Below, in pieces: positions 44,725 through 54,615 of a stretch of DNA of 64,000 bases. The notes below the pieces were generated by a model. The model did not search any database. It saw only the letters and a list, made by a program, of their open reading frames with translations, and was not told the DNA's origin. The translations under genes and the position numbers were made by a program. The DNA comes from Clostridium guangxiense (GTDB lineage Bacteria; Bacillota; Clostridia; Clostridiales; Clostridiaceae), in contig NZ_JAJNKE010000013.1 in the NCBI RefSeq assembly GCF_021043395.1, positions 26,725 through 90,724 of the forward strand, in the 5' to 3' direction. The first letter of the stretch is position 1. Every line of letters begins with the position of its first letter.

Positions 44725-45993
44725 ATGTTAATTAAGGGTGTTAAGCTTAGAAATAAGAAGGGAAATTACGATATTTTAATTGAAAATGGAATAATAAAAG
44801 ATATTGCAGAAAACATAAAAATAGAAGATAAAGAAGTAATAGCTGGAAATGGAAAACTTGCACTTCCACCATTTGTTGAACCTCATGTTCATCTTGATAC
44901 AACACTTACAGCAGGAGAGCCAAAGTGGAATATAAGTGGAACTTTATTTGAAGGAATAGAGACTTGGGCGCTTAGAAAGGAAATGCTTACAGAAGAGGAT
45001 GTTATAAAAAGAGCAACAACAGCCTTAAAATGGCAAATTGCAAATGGTATACAGTATGTAAGAACTCATGTAGATGTTACAGATCCAGAGCTTACGGCAT
45101 TGAAAGCTTTAATAAAAGTAAAAGAGGCAATGAAGGATTTTGTTGATATACAAATAGTTGCATTTCCACAGGAAGGTATTAATTCTTTTCCAAATGGATA
45201 CGAACTTTTGGAAGAAGCGATTAAACTTGGAGCAGACGTAGTAGGGGCAATACCACATTTTGAATTTACAAGGGAATATGGGGTTGATTCTGTAAAGAAA
45301 GCTATAGAACTTTCAGTAAAATATGATAAGCTCGTAGATATTCATTGTGATGAAATTGATGACGAGCAGTCAAGATTTGTTGAAGTGGTTGCAGCAGAGG
45401 CTCATAAGTATGGTATAGGAGAAAAAGTTACTGCAAGTCATACAACAGCTATGCATTCATATAACAATGCTTATGCATATAAATTGTTTAGATTATTAAA
45501 AATGTCTAATATGAATTTTGTTTCAAATCCTATTGTAAATACGCACCTTCAAGGAAGATTTGATACGTATCCTAAAAGACGTGGAATTACAAGGGTCAAG
45601 GAAATGCTTGAGGCTGATATTAATGTATGCTTTGGACATGATGATATATGCGATCCATGGTATCCAATGGGTACAGGCAATATGCTTCAAGTTCTTCAAA
45701 TGGGAATACATGTGTGCCAGCTTATGGGATATGATCAAATAGTAAATTCTATAGATTTAATAACTAAAAATAGTGCAAAAACTCTTCATATCGAGGATAG
45801 TTACGGAATAGAAGTAGGTAAGCCTGCAAATCTTATAATATTAAATGCGGAGGATGAGTACGATGTTATAAGAAAACAAGCAGAAATTTTATATTCTATA
45901 AGAAGAGGTAAAGTTTTAGCAAAAACTGAACCTAAAGCTACAGATATATATGTTAATGGAAAAGAGAGAGTTTCCTTTGATATTATAAAATAA
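44725..45993 (+). CDS. codA: Cytosine deaminase
   Basis: A 422-residue amidohydrolase that converts cytosine to uracil and ammonia. Motifs: [14 protein letters not shown] near residue 51 with the metal histidines, [14 protein letters not shown] near 206 with the catalytic Glu, [14 protein letters not shown] near 237 and [18 protein letters not shown] near 302 with the metal Asp. It starts directly after the codB stop, so translation is coupled. Confidence 0.9.
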   Translation: MLIKGVKLRNKKGNYDILIENGIIKDIAENIKIEDKEVIAGNGKLALPPFVEPHVHLDTTLTAGEPKWNISGTLFEGIETWALRKEMLTEEDVIKRATTALKWQIANGIQYVRTHVDVTDPELTALKALIKVKEAMKDFVDIQIVAFPQEGINSFPNGYELLEEAIKLGADVVGAIPHFEFTREYGVDSVKKAIELSVKYDKLVDIHCDEIDDEQSRFVEVVAAEAHKYGIGEKVTASHTTAMHSYNNAYAYKLFRLLKMSNMNFVSNPIVNTHLQGRFDTYPKRRGITRVKEMLEADINVCFGHDDICDPWYPMGTGNMLQVLQMGIHVCQLMGYDQIVNSIDLITKNSAKTLHIEDSYGIEVGKPANLIILNAEDEYDVIRKQAEILYSIRRGKVLAKTEPKATDIYVNGKERVSFDIIK

Positions 45994-46078
45994 ATAACTT
46001 CATTTATGTAAATGCAAAGAAAAATATAGAAATTTAAAAGATTGTCCTGTGTAATTGAAGAATAAATGATTAGATAAG

Positions 46079-46146
46079 ATGGCTGCGCATTAAGAAATTT
46101 GTATACAGTTTATTGTAATTTTTATTTTTAATGCTGCAACCATTTT
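46079..46146. terminator. Hairpin between codA and abrB
   Basis: ATGGCTGCGCATTAA pairs with TTAATGCTGCAACCAT with small mismatches across a long AT-rich loop, with T-rich sequence on the + side. It probably terminates codA and may also serve abrB. Confidence 0.5.
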
Positions 46147-46167
46147 TAAATGTATAAACTTTTTATA

Positions 46168-46422
46168 TTATTTTTCTAGTGATTTTAGCTTGTCCAAACA
46201 CTCTTTACAAATACGTACCCCTTTAAAGTAGGTAATATCACTTAATGAGTTGCAAAATGTGCAGCCTGGTGCGTATTTTCTTAAAACGATATGGTTTTCT
46301 TCTTCGTCAATAAATATTTCTAATGAGTCACCTTCACTTATAGTCAACTGAGATCTAGTTTCTTTTGGAATTACAATTCTTCCTAATTCGTCAACTTTCC
46401 TTACGATTCCTATTGAGTTCAT
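46168..46422 (-). CDS. AbrB/SpoVT-type regulator with zinc-ribbon-like tail
   Basis: An 84-residue protein. The swapped-hairpin AbrB DNA-binding domain (about residues 1-48, with GIVRKVDELGRIVIPKETR) is followed by a tail with CTFC and CKEC pairs, which could bind zinc. AbrB homologues in clostridia act as transition-state regulators of metabolism and sporulation. The ATG six bases after AGAGGTG is preferred over the upstream GTG, which lies inside the ribosome site. It is transcribed alone. Confidence 0.85.
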   Translation of the reverse strand: MNSIGIVRKVDELGRIVIPKETRSQLTISEGDSLEIFIDEEENHIVLRKYAPGCTFCNSLSDITYFKGVRICKECLDKLKSLEK

Positions 46423-46431
46423 CTTTTTCAC

Positions 46432-46831
46432 CTCTAAAATTCATTATATTTTAAATTTTATAGTAAAAATAAAAAAAATCAAGGTATATAAATGCATTAT
46501 ATGGAACAATTATGTAATACTGAAAAAAGCTTTGGTGAATTTTAAGTTATGTTTTAAAAGATTGTTAATAGAATTTATGTCATAAATGAGCTCTAAGGAT
46601 TACTCATTTATAATTTGCTATCCATTTAAATGCAGCATTCTAGTGATTAAATAGTTCGCTGCAATTTGTGTAAAATTACACAAATTATAAGTAGCAATCT
46701 TAAAAACTTATAAATTTTAAAATATAATATTAACATTATATTAACATAGCAAAAAAAATAAAAGACATTCTGCACATTTAATAAATTTTATATAATTAAA
46801 TCTATAAAAGAAAAAATATTTATTATACTGC
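46432..46831. other. AT-rich gap before the T-box promoter
   Basis: No open frame, RNA motif or repeat was recognised. One short hairpin (TTTGTGTAAAATTACACAAA near 46668) and several A/T runs are visible. The abrB promoter must lie in its left part. Confidence 0.4.
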
Positions 46832-46860
46832 TTGACGATTTAAGTTTGATTTGCTAATAT
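46832..46860 (+). promoter_or_regulatory. Candidate promoter of the ilvBN leader
   Basis: TTGACG and TAATAT are 17 bases apart, a few bases before the predicted T-box leader. Confidence 0.5.
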
Positions 46861-46869
46861 AATTTCAAT

Positions 46870-47243
46870 ATTTAAAAGCTTTGATAAGAAGGAGTATATG
46901 TATTTCTGAAATAAAGAGAAGGAATGTATATAATTTTTATTAGCAAATCGCTATTTATTCTCATAAAGTCTCGATGCTTCTACGAATTTTATGAGAATAA
47001 ATAGCAGATTTCCTTGAAAATTTATATAGGTGTGAATTTCCTATGAAGGATACATAGAAGGTAGTCTTTGAGCTTTGAACCGAACGCCATATTGGTAAGT
47101 AGACTTCAACGGAGTTCCACCGTTAAAAGGAAAATAATATCGGCATTTGCCTGTATTATATTGAGAGCGTACTTAATGTACGAATTTAGGTGGTACCGCG
47201 AATTTAAGACTTCGTCCTTTATTTTTAAGGATGGAGCTTTTTT
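46870..47243 (+). promoter_or_regulatory. T-box riboswitch leader of ilvBN
   Basis: The T-box sequence AGGTGGTACCGCG is at 47188-47200. It is followed by the terminator stem CTTCGTCCTT / AAGGATGGAG and TTTTTT (47211-47243). Upstream, AACGGAGTTCCACCGTT and the hairpin AATAATATC...TATTATATT match the usual middle stems, and the base of Stem I appears to pair AAAGCT (46877) with AGCTTT (about 47090). Uncharged tRNA binding would allow read-through into ilvB. An Ile, Val or Leu tRNA is expected from the genes, but the specifier codon could not be fixed by eye. Stem I carries an unusual long hairpin at about 46946-47014. Confidence 0.87.
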
Positions 47244-47316
47244 GTTATATGGGGAAAAGTGTAGGGAATGCTTAGAGAACAGGTATGAAGTATTGCAGGT
47301 AATTTTATAAATGTTA

Positions 47317-47411
47317 GAGCAGAGAGTAGAGTGATGGTTGATTTATCTTTCTTTCGGCTTCAGCAGAAAATTAACATTCACTCTATTCTATACTCTTTAC
47401 TCTCTACTCCG
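47317..47411. repeat. Family A palindrome, copy 5 (short)
   Basis: AGAGCAGAGAGTAGAGTG at left and CACTCTATTCTATACTC...CTCTACTC at right, with a reduced centre (GGTTGATTTATC ... CAGAAAATTAAC). It lies between the T-box terminator and ilvB, so it is transcribed as part of the leader. Confidence 0.65.
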
Positions 47412-47499
47412 AAAAAGGGTTAATTGGAGAAAAATAATTTTTAACTAGTAAAAAGCTTAAAGGTAGTTATTAATATAATTTATAAAAGGGGTGTTATTC

Positions 47500-49164
47500 A
47501 TGAAATGCAGTGGGGCTGAAATTACAATAAAACTTCTTGAAAAAGAGGGAATAAAACTTGTTGCGGGAATTCCAGGCGGATCTAATTTGCCAATATATAA
47601 TGAGCTTCATAAGAGTAGGATAAAACACATTTTAGCAAGACATGAACAAGGGGCTGGTTTTATATGCCATGGTATTGCAAGAACAACAGGAGAGGCAGCA
47701 GTTTGCTTTGCAACCTCAGGACCGGGAGTTACAAATCTTATTACGGCTATTGCAGATGCTAAACTTGACTCAATACCTATCGTTGCAATAACTGGTCAAG
47801 TTCCGTATAAGGATATAGGAACAGATGCTTTTCAAGAGGTTGATACCTATGGACTTACGCTTCCAATAACAAAGCATAATTTTCTTGTAAGGTCAGCGAA
47901 GGAATTAAAGAAGGTTATACCAGAAGCCTTTAAAATAGCTAAGGAAGGAAGACCTGGTCCTGTAGTAGTAGATATACCTAAGGATGTGCAAATGGAAGAA
48001 ATAGAATTGGAAATTTCAGAAGATTTGAATAATTATTCAAAGAAAAGCTGTTTGAAGGTCTTGGAAATTGAAAAGATAGCGAAAATGATTAACGATGCTA
48101 AAAAACCTGTAATGTGCATAGGCGGGGGGATAATAAATTCTAATTCTGAGGATTTAGTAAAGGAAGTTGCCTATAAAAATAATATACCAGTTGCAGCAAC
48201 CTTAATGGGACTTGGAATCTTGGATGCAGAGAATCCTTTATACTTGGGTATGTTTGGCATGCATGGAGCTGCATATACAAATTTAATAATGGAAGAGGCA
48301 GATCTTATTTTAGGGTTTGGAATAAGATTAGATGATAGGGCTACTGGTAACATAGATAAGTTTTGTCCTAATGCAGCCTTTATTCATGTTGATATTGATC
48401 CAGCAGAAATAGATAAGCTTAGAAAAAGCGACTATTCCATTGCAGGAGATATAAATGAGGTTCTAAGAGAACTAATACCTAGAGTAAAGGAAGATGAAAG
48501 ATTAAACTGGATTAGTCGCATAAATGGGCTTAAAAAGAAGTATCCTGTTTATAAACCTCATGAGGATAAAAGTTTGTCTCATCCCATAAATTTAGTGGAG
48601 GCTATAAATAATTTACTTGATGAAGATACTATAATAACAACGGACGTAGGGCAGCATCAAATGTGGGTAGCACAGTATTATAAATTTAGAAAGCCAAGAA
48701 CCTTCATTACCTCGGGTGGACTTGGAACTATGGGCTTTGGTCTTCCAGCAGCTATTGGAGCAGCACTTGCTAATCCAAATAAAAAAGTTGTATGCATAAG
48801 TGGTGATGGATCATTTTTAATGAATATTCAAGAATTAGCGACACTTGCAGAACTTAACCTCAATGTAACTATAGTTGTTATGAATAATTCCCACTTAGGG
48901 CTTGTAAGACAGCAGCAGGAGCTTTTTTATGATAAAAACTATATTGCAAGTGATTTTCCTATGGGGCATGATTTTGCAGCAATAGCAAACGGTTTTGGTG
49001 TTAAAGGCTATAATTTAAATGATGATAAGGTTTTAAGTGAAGCATTTGCAAAACAAGGACCATGTCTTATAAATGCTCCTATATATCCTTTTGAAAATGT
49101 ATTGCCTATGGTGCCACCAGGAGGAAGTAATAGCACAATGTTGGGAGGTAATATGCATGAATAG
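47500..49164 (+). CDS. ilvB: Acetolactate synthase, large subunit
   Basis: A 554-residue ThDP enzyme that condenses pyruvate to acetolactate (or with 2-oxobutyrate) in branched-chain amino acid synthesis. Order: N-terminal PYR domain with RHEQGAGF near residue 49 (catalytic Glu), a central FAD-binding domain, and the C-terminal ThDP domain with GDGSFLMNIQELATL near 431 and the N of MNNSHLGL. The ATG six bases after AAGGGGTG is preferred to the in-frame GTG upstream. It is controlled by the T-box and overlaps ilvN. Confidence 0.92.
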   Translation: MKCSGAEITIKLLEKEGIKLVAGIPGGSNLPIYNELHKSRIKHILARHEQGAGFICHGIARTTGEAAVCFATSGPGVTNLITAIADAKLDSIPIVAITGQVPYKDIGTDAFQEVDTYGLTLPITKHNFLVRSAKELKKVIPEAFKIAKEGRPGPVVVDIPKDVQMEEIELEISEDLNNYSKKSCLKVLEIEKIAKMINDAKKPVMCIGGGIINSNSEDLVKEVAYKNNIPVAATLMGLGILDAENPLYLGMFGMHGAAYTNLIMEEADLILGFGIRLDDRATGNIDKFCPNAAFIHVDIDPAEIDKLRKSDYSIAGDINEVLRELIPRVKEDERLNWISRINGLKKKYPVYKPHEDKSLSHPINLVEAINNLLDEDTIITTDVGQHQMWVAQYYKFRKPRTFITSGGLGTMGFGLPAAIGAALANPNKKVVCISGDGSFLMNIQELATLAELNLNVTIVVMNNSHLGLVRQQQELFYDKNYIASDFPMGHDFAAIANGFGVKGYNLNDDKVLSEAFAKQGPCLINAPIYPFENVLPMVPPGGSNSTMLGGNMHE

Positions 49165-49447
49165 TGTTGAAAATGTAATAATAGAACTTGTAGTAGTAAA
49201 TCATCCAGGAGTAATGTCACATATAACAGGTCTTTTTGCAAGACGTGCCTTTAACCTTGAAGGAATTCTTTGTTCAAGAATAGGTACTGGAGAAGAAAGC
49301 TGCATGTACTTGCTCGTAAAGAATGATGATAAACTAGAACAAATAGTAAAGCAGCTCGAAAAGCTTTATGATATATGTAAGGTGACTGTTCATGGTGATT
49401 ACAACGCACATGTTTTTGATGATATTCAGAAGCTGATGAAAAAATGA
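49157..49447 (+). CDS. ilvN: Acetolactate synthase, small regulatory subunit
   Basis: A 96-residue ACT-domain protein, about half the usual length of IlvH and close to the short IlvN form. It begins MNSVENVIIELVVVNHPGVM, then HITGLFARRAFNLEGI. Such subunits stabilise IlvB and bind the feedback inhibitor valine between two ACT domains. The second IlvH domain is absent. The start overlaps the end of ilvB by eight bases, with GGAGG inside ilvB. Confidence 0.87.
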   Translation: MNSVENVIIELVVVNHPGVMSHITGLFARRAFNLEGILCSRIGTGEESCMYLLVKNDDKLEQIVKQLEKLYDICKVTVHGDYNAHVFDDIQKLMKK

Positions 49448-49587
49448 TATAATGGGGTATATGGGAATTACATGAAATCTTTAGAATGTAATAATTTGAT
49501 TTATACACGTAATTTTAGAAAAGAGGTGGAAAGAGGAGGCTGTACTAATAATTGTTTAATAACAAATTTATAGAGAATGTCAATTAA

Positions 49588-49812
49588 ATTAATTCACAAT
49601 GCACAGTTCATAATGAAGGATGATTTTCTTCCGCTTTGCTACAGAAAATCTAAAACTTATTGCTGATGCCATTTTGAAATAATACTTTATAGCGTTCGTT
49701 TAGCTAGCCGAACATCACATTGTGTTTTTATATAATTTTAGATTTATCTGACGAGAGGAAGATAAATCATCCTTCATTGTGCATTGTGAACTGTGAATTG
49801 TGCATTGATTAA
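49588..49812. repeat. Family A palindrome, copy 6
   Basis: Its arms are unlike the other copies: AATTCACAATGCACAGTTCA at left and TGAACTGTGAATTGTGCATT at right, complementary with register shifts. The centre still has GAAGGATGATTTTCTTCCGC and GATAAATCATCCTTC. It fills the ilvN-deoB gap, in which no gene is seen. Confidence 0.75.
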
Positions 49813-49852
49813 GTTATGATATAACAATTTTTATTGCAGCAACCTCGATATT

Positions 49853-51028
49853 ATGATAAACAGGGTTATATGGATTGTACTTGATAGTGTGGGAATGGGA
49901 GAAATGTATGATGCTGATAAGTACGGAGATGCGGGCTCAAATACCCTTGGGCACATTTCTAAAAGCCTTGGAGGAATAAACATACCTAATTTAGTTAAGC
50001 TTGGGCTTGGAGATATAGATACCATGGAAGGTATAGAAAAATGCAGCGAACCTCTTGGCGCTTATGGAAGATTTGCAGAGGCTTCAGTAGGAAAAGATAC
50101 TACTACTGGTCACTGGGAAATGACCGGAATAATTTCAAAAACTCCCTTTCCAACCTATCCAAATGGATTTCCAGCTGAGATAGTTGATGATTTTGAAAAG
50201 GCAGTAGGTAGAAAAATCATAGGCAACAAGCCAGCTTCTGGAACAGTTATTTTGGATGAACTTGGAGAGGAACACATAAAAACAGGGAAGCTTATAGTAT
50301 ATACCTCTGGAGACAGTGTTTTTCAGATAGCTGCTAATGAAGCTGTTGTTCCACCAGAAGAGCTCTATGATATATGCAGAAAAGCAAGAAAAATATTAAC
50401 AGGAAAACATGCTGTAGCAAGGGTTATAGCAAGACCTTTTGTTGGAGAAAAGAAGGGCGGATTTACTAGAACACCAAACAGAAGGGATTTTTCACTTGAA
50501 CCTCCTTATGATACAGTACTTGATAAAATAAAAAAGTCTGGAAAAAGTGTAATGGCAGTTGGCAAAATAGAAGACATATTTGAAGGAAAGGGTATTACAG
50601 AAGCAGTTCATACAAAGGATAACATGGATGGAGTAGATAAGACTATAGAATACATGAAAACCGATAAAAAGGGCTTGATATACACTAATCTTGTTGATTT
50701 TGATATGAAGTGGGGACACAGAAGAGATGTTAAAGCTTATGGAAAGGGACTTGAGGACTTTGATGCAAGGCTTCTAGAAATAATGAGTAATATGAACGAT
50801 GATGATGTTTTATTTATTACTGCTGATCATGGCTGCGACCCTACGGCGCATGGAACAGATCACACAAGAGAGTATGTACCGTTTATAGCTTATGGAAAAG
50901 AGATTAAGAAGAATGTAAATTTGGGCACAAGGAAAACTTTCTCGGACATAGGACAGACGGTGGCAGAAATTTTAGGTACGGAAAAAGTTGATAATGGGGA
51001 AAGCTTTTTAAGTGAAATTAGTGACTAG
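49853..51028 (+). CDS. deoB: Phosphopentomutase
   Basis: A 391-residue alkaline-phosphatase-superfamily enzyme that interconverts (deoxy)ribose-1-P and -5-P. Motifs: WIVLDSVGMGEMYDA near residue 7 (metal Asp), GKDTTTGHWEM near 82 with the phosphothreonine, and ITADHGCDPTAHGTDHTRE near 321 with the metal ligands. No good ribosome site precedes the ATG. It links nucleoside salvage to the ribose genes downstream. Confidence 0.92.
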   Translation: MINRVIWIVLDSVGMGEMYDADKYGDAGSNTLGHISKSLGGINIPNLVKLGLGDIDTMEGIEKCSEPLGAYGRFAEASVGKDTTTGHWEMTGIISKTPFPTYPNGFPAEIVDDFEKAVGRKIIGNKPASGTVILDELGEEHIKTGKLIVYTSGDSVFQIAANEAVVPPEELYDICRKARKILTGKHAVARVIARPFVGEKKGGFTRTPNRRDFSLEPPYDTVLDKIKKSGKSVMAVGKIEDIFEGKGITEAVHTKDNMDGVDKTIEYMKTDKKGLIYTNLVDFDMKWGHRRDVKAYGKGLEDFDARLLEIMSNMNDDDVLFITADHGCDPTAHGTDHTREYVPFIAYGKEIKKNVNLGTRKTFSDIGQTVAEILGTEKVDNGESFLSEISD

Positions 51029-51078
51029 GTTTGGGATTATTTACGGAGAACTGTACCATAAGTAAGTAAGACTTTTAG

Positions 51079-51117
51079 TCTTAGACGTTGATATGACTTG
51101 TCTAAGGACGTTTTTAT
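51079..51117 (+). terminator. Terminator after deoB
   Basis: GTCTTAGAC pairs with GTCTAAGGAC (one bulge) and is followed by GTTTTTAT. Confidence 0.6.
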
Positions 51118-51224
51118 AAGCTGAAATACCGTATCATAAGTAATAGTATATTTATAAATATGTTCTAATAAAATAAGGAACAAAATTGAGTAATAGACAA
51201 ATAGTAATTTAGGGAGGATAATCT

Positions 51225-51371
51225 ATGATAAAACAGGCAGAAGAACATGATACCTTAGTGATTGAGGAGATATTATTAGATGCAGTGATGTGGATGGAAG
51301 AAAATAAATTACAGAATCAATGGAATGAAACAGTATAAAATGGAATTCTCTATCAAAAGATTATCAGATTA
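51225..51371 (+). pseudogene. N-terminal remnant of a GNAT acetyltransferase gene
   Basis: A good ribosome site (GGGAGG) leads to an ATG and 37 codons (MIKQAEEHD... to NQWNETV) ending at 51338. The segment IEEILLDAVMWMEENKLQNQ resembles the first helix of GNAT acetyltransferases. Past the stop the same frame continues with NGILYQKIIRLKN up to a terminator, without the acetyl-CoA-binding core. It looks like the front of a deleted gene that still has start signals and a terminator. A genuine small protein cannot be excluded. Confidence 0.55.
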
Positions 51372-51414
51372 AAAAATAGTAGCATCCAATTGCGAGTGGG
51401 GGCTACTATTTTTT
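51372..51414 (+). terminator. Terminator after the GNAT remnant
   Basis: AAAATAGTAGC and GGCTACTATTTT form a stem with a C/G-rich loop and a T-run. Confidence 0.75.
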
Positions 51415-51513
51415 GACATTCTTTCTTTATTCAGATGTAATTTAATGTGCATTTATAAGGAAAACTAAAATATTGAGTTTGAAAGAGCATTTCAATTTAA
51501 ATAATACATTACA

Positions 51514-51616
51514 TTGGTAAAACGGTTTATTATTGAAGTTAAATGTTTACACTTGGTATTGCAAAAATAAAGCAAATAAACTATTATTAAATTACAAAGT
51601 TAGTAAACCGCTTTAC
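51514..51616 (+). promoter_or_regulatory. Two LacI-type operators upstream of rbsK
   Basis: TTGGTAAAACGGTTTAT (51514-51530) and GTAAACCGCTTTACC (51603-51617) are palindromes of the GTAAA-CG-TTTAC type bound by LacI-family repressors. Their centres are about 87 bases apart and flank the presumed promoter. RbsR, encoded at the end of the operon, is the likely ligand, perhaps with DNA looping; a CcpA-like protein is an alternative. Confidence 0.65.
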
Positions 51617-51646
51617 CAAATTAGAAATATTGATAGAGGTGAGAAA

Positions 51647-52576
51647 ATGAATAAGCTTTGTTTTTTTGGAAGTATGAATATGGACATGGTAGTGGCAGTG
51701 GATTCTATGCCAAGGGTTGGAGAAACAATACTATGCAATAATGTAAAAAAGATTCCAGGTGGAAAAGGTGCAAATCAAGCAATAGCAGCTAAAAGAAGTG
51801 GCGCAGAAGTTTATATGATAGCAAAGGTAGGAAAAGATGAAAACGGAAATGCTTTATTAAAGGGGCTCGAAGCTGACAATATAAGTACAAAATATGTTTT
51901 AAAAGATTATAATGAATCAACAGGAATGGCAATCATAACTGTAAATAAAGATGGTAATAATTCAATAATTGTTGTACCAGGATCAAATATGAATATATCA
52001 AAATCTGAGATATTAGAAGCACAGGAGGCAATTAGAGACAGCGACATTTTAGTGACTCAATTAGAAACACCAATGGATGCAGCTGCTGAAGCTTTTAAGA
52101 TGGCTAAAAAATATAACAAAATGACAGTACTTAATCCATCACCAGCTAAAACTTTAAGTGATGAGCTTATAGAAAATACAGATATTATAGTACCTAATGA
52201 AACAGAAGCATATAAGCTTACAGGGATAGAGGTTAAAGATGTTAGTAGTGCTAAAGAAGCTTCAAAGTTCTTTTTAGATAAAGGAGTTAAAGCTGTTATA
52301 ACAACTCTTGGTGAAAATGGAGCGATAATTGTTACAAAAGAAAATGCAGAACTTATACCAGCATATAAGGTTAAAGCTATTGATACTACAGCTGCAGGGG
52401 ATAGCTTTTTGGGTGCGGTAGTATCAAAAATAGATTCAGAAAAAATTTCTTTTGAAAACCTAAAGGAAGCTGTTAAGTTTGGAAGCAAGGTATCTTCTAT
52501 AGCAGTTCAGAAAAAAGGAGCACAGCCATCTATTCCATATTTGAAGGAAGTAAATGAGATTTATAAATATATATAA
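51647..52576 (+). CDS. rbsK: Ribokinase
   Basis: A 309-residue PfkB-family kinase that phosphorylates ribose at O5. Motifs: GSMNMDMVVAVDSMPRVGET at the start, PGGKGANQAIAAKR near residue 40, NPSPAK near 178, and DTTAAGDSFLGA near 245 with the catalytic Asp (the family usually has DTTGAGD). The ATG after AGAGGTG is preferred; the longer upstream frame would run through the second operator. First gene of the ribose operon. Confidence 0.92.
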   Translation: MNKLCFFGSMNMDMVVAVDSMPRVGETILCNNVKKIPGGKGANQAIAAKRSGAEVYMIAKVGKDENGNALLKGLEADNISTKYVLKDYNESTGMAIITVNKDGNNSIIVVPGSNMNISKSEILEAQEAIRDSDILVTQLETPMDAAAEAFKMAKKYNKMTVLNPSPAKTLSDELIENTDIIVPNETEAYKLTGIEVKDVSSAKEASKFFLDKGVKAVITTLGENGAIIVTKENAELIPAYKVKAIDTTAAGDSFLGAVVSKIDSEKISFENLKEAVKFGSKVSSIAVQKKGAQPSIPYLKEVNEIYKYI

Positions 52577-52669
52577 ACCGCTTCAACTATTGAAATTCAT
52601 GTGCACCAAAATGCCCAGAAGACGGCATTTTGTTACAAATAAATTTTAAGTTTCAAGGTGGTTTATCTT
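52574..52669. repeat. Family B hairpin repeat inside the rbs operon, copy 5
   Basis: AAACCGCTTCAACTATTGAA at left and TTCAAGGTGGTTT at right are the outer arms. Inside, ATGTGCACCAAAATGCC pairs with GGCATTTTGTTACAAAT. It separates rbsK from rbsD by 111 bases and overlaps the rbsK stop. Confidence 0.8.
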
Positions 52670-52687
52670 TAGAGAGGAAGATTGGTC

Positions 52688-53083
52688 ATGAAAAAGATCG
52701 GAATACTAAATAGTAATATATCGGAAGTTATATCTAAAATGGGACATACAGATACCATTGCAATAGGAGATTGTGGTCTTCCTATTCCAGAAGAAACGAG
52801 AAGAATAGATTTAGCTCTTATAAAGAATGTACCAGGATTTATTGAAACGCTTAAAGCTGTTTTAATAGAACTTCAAATTGAAGAAGTTTTTATAGCTAAG
52901 GAAACAGTGGAAGAAAGCAAAGAAGTTTATGATAAAATTTTAGAAGCTGTTGGAGATGTAAAAATTAATTTTATATCTCATGAAGAACTTAAAAGCAGAC
53001 TTAAAGCTTGCAGAGCAGTTATTAGAACAGGAGAGCAAACTCCATTCTCTAATATAATATTAAAATCTGGAGTGTTTTTTTAA
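52688..53083 (+). CDS. rbsD: D-ribose pyranase
   Basis: A 131-residue protein, the normal RbsD length, that speeds conversion of beta-ribopyranose to furanose for ribokinase. The family motifs [17 protein letters not shown] (catalytic His near residue 20) and a C-terminal [16 protein letters not shown] are visible. The ATG after GAGG is preferred to a TTG two codons earlier. It is followed within 13 bases by rbsA. Confidence 0.92.
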   Translation: MKKIGILNSNISEVISKMGHTDTIAIGDCGLPIPEETRRIDLALIKNVPGFIETLKAVLIELQIEEVFIAKETVEESKEVYDKILEAVGDVKINFISHEELKSRLKACRAVIRTGEQTPFSNIILKSGVFF

Positions 53084-53095
53084 GGAGTGATTAAA

Positions 53096-54601
53096 ATGGA
53101 GGAAAAAAAGCCACTATTAAAAATGACTGGTATATCAAAGTCGTTTCCAGGAGTAAAAGCTTTAGAAGATGTAAATTTAACGGTTTATGTTGGAGAGGTT
53201 ATGGCTCTTCTTGGTGAGAATGGTGCTGGCAAGTCTACTTTGATGAAAATATTAAGCGGCGTTTATACAAAAGACAAAGGAAAGATAGAAATATCCGGAA
53301 AGGAAGTAAACATAAATGGCATAAAGGAATCGGAAAAATTAGGAATAACAATCATTCACCAAGAATTAAGTGTACTTTCTAATTTGACGGTTGCAGAAAA
53401 TATATTTCTCGGGAATGAAAAGGTTAACAAAGTAACGGGCTCTATTAATAAGAAATTAGAAGATGGAAGAGCAAAAATGTTTTTAGATCAGGTTGGTTGT
53501 AAAATAGATCCTAATGTTTTGGTTAGCGAGATAAGTGTAGGGGAAATGCAGATGGTAGAAATTGCAAAGGCACTTACTAAAAATACTAGTGTAATAATAA
53601 TGGATGAGCCAACTACGGCGTTAACTGATGTAGAAACAAAAAAGCTGTTTGAAGTTATAAAGAATTTAAAATCGAGAAATTTTGCTGTTATATATATTTC
53701 ACACAGAATGGAAGAAATATTCGAGATATGTGACAGAATTACAGTGCTAAGAGATGGAAAGTTTGTTGGGCAGTGCCGGGTAGAAGATGTTGATAACGAT
53801 AAACTTATAACTATGATGGTTGGAAGAAAAATAGAAGATCAATTTCCATATAAAAAGATAGATAAAGGAAATACGATGTTGGAGGTTAAAGATTTAAGCT
53901 GCAAAGGAAAAATAGAAAATGTATCCTTTAAGGTTAGAGCAGGAGAGATATTAGGAGTCTCAGGACTTATGGGTTCCGGCAGGACTGAACTTGCTAAGAC
54001 TATATTTGGTGAGTATAAAAAGTCAAATGGGAGTATATTTGTAGATGACAGTGAGGTAAAGATAAATTGCATTAAGGATGCTATACAAAGTGGAATATGT
54101 TATTTGCCGGAAGATAGGAAAAAGGAAGGATTAGTACTTGGTTTATCCGTTGCAGAAAACATGACGCTTGCAAATGTTAAAGGTTATGAAAATTCTTTTA
54201 AGAGCATTAATACATCAGCGGAGAAGAAAGATATAGAGGATTATATAAAGAAACTTTCTATAAAAACTCCAAATGCAAAGCAAATAATTAAAAATTTAAG
54301 TGGAGGTAATCAGCAGAAGGTTATTATTGCAAAGTGGCTTTTATTATCACCTAAAGTGTTTATAATAGATGAGCCAACAAGGGGAATAGACGTAGGAGCA
54401 AAGAAAGAAATATATGAATTACTAAATGAATTAAAGTCAATGGGCAAGGCAGTAATAATGATTTCATCGGATCTTTCTGAAATTCTTGGAATAAGCGATA
54501 GAATAATAGTTATGCATGAAGGACATTTGGCTGGAGAGTTAAAAAGGGAAGCAGCAAATCAAGAATCAATTATGAAATTAGCTGTAGGTCTTAATGATTA
54601 A
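53096..54601 (+). CDS. rbsA: Ribose ABC transporter ATP-binding protein
   Basis: A 501-residue protein with two ABC domains. The first has Walker [10 protein letters not shown] (about residue 43), signature ISVGEMQ, and Walker B IIMDEPT. The second has a degenerate P-loop GLMGSGRTE (about 292), signature LSGGNQQK and Walker B FIIDEPT. This is the normal carbohydrate-uptake type 2 pattern. The start is the ATG eight bases after AAGGAG. It powers ribose import with RbsC and RbsB. Confidence 0.92.
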   Translation: MEEKKPLLKMTGISKSFPGVKALEDVNLTVYVGEVMALLGENGAGKSTLMKILSGVYTKDKGKIEISGKEVNINGIKESEKLGITIIHQELSVLSNLTVAENIFLGNEKVNKVTGSINKKLEDGRAKMFLDQVGCKIDPNVLVSEISVGEMQMVEIAKALTKNTSVIIMDEPTTALTDVETKKLFEVIKNLKSRNFAVIYISHRMEEIFEICDRITVLRDGKFVGQCRVEDVDNDKLITMMVGRKIEDQFPYKKIDKGNTMLEVKDLSCKGKIENVSFKVRAGEILGVSGLMGSGRTELAKTIFGEYKKSNGSIFVDDSEVKINCIKDAIQSGICYLPEDRKKEGLVLGLSVAENMTLANVKGYENSFKSINTSAEKKDIEDYIKKLSIKTPNAKQIIKNLSGGNQQKVIIAKWLLLSPKVFIIDEPTRGIDVGAKKEIYELLNELKSMGKAVIMISSDLSEILGISDRIIVMHEGHLAGELKREAANQESIMKLAVGLND

Positions 54602-54615
54602 AGGAGTGAAAAATT

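Noticed and set aside
47068..47310. Open frame of 80 codons over the ilv leader
   Set aside because: It covers the T-box sequence and terminator; the sequence is explained by the riboswitch and the peptide resembles nothing.
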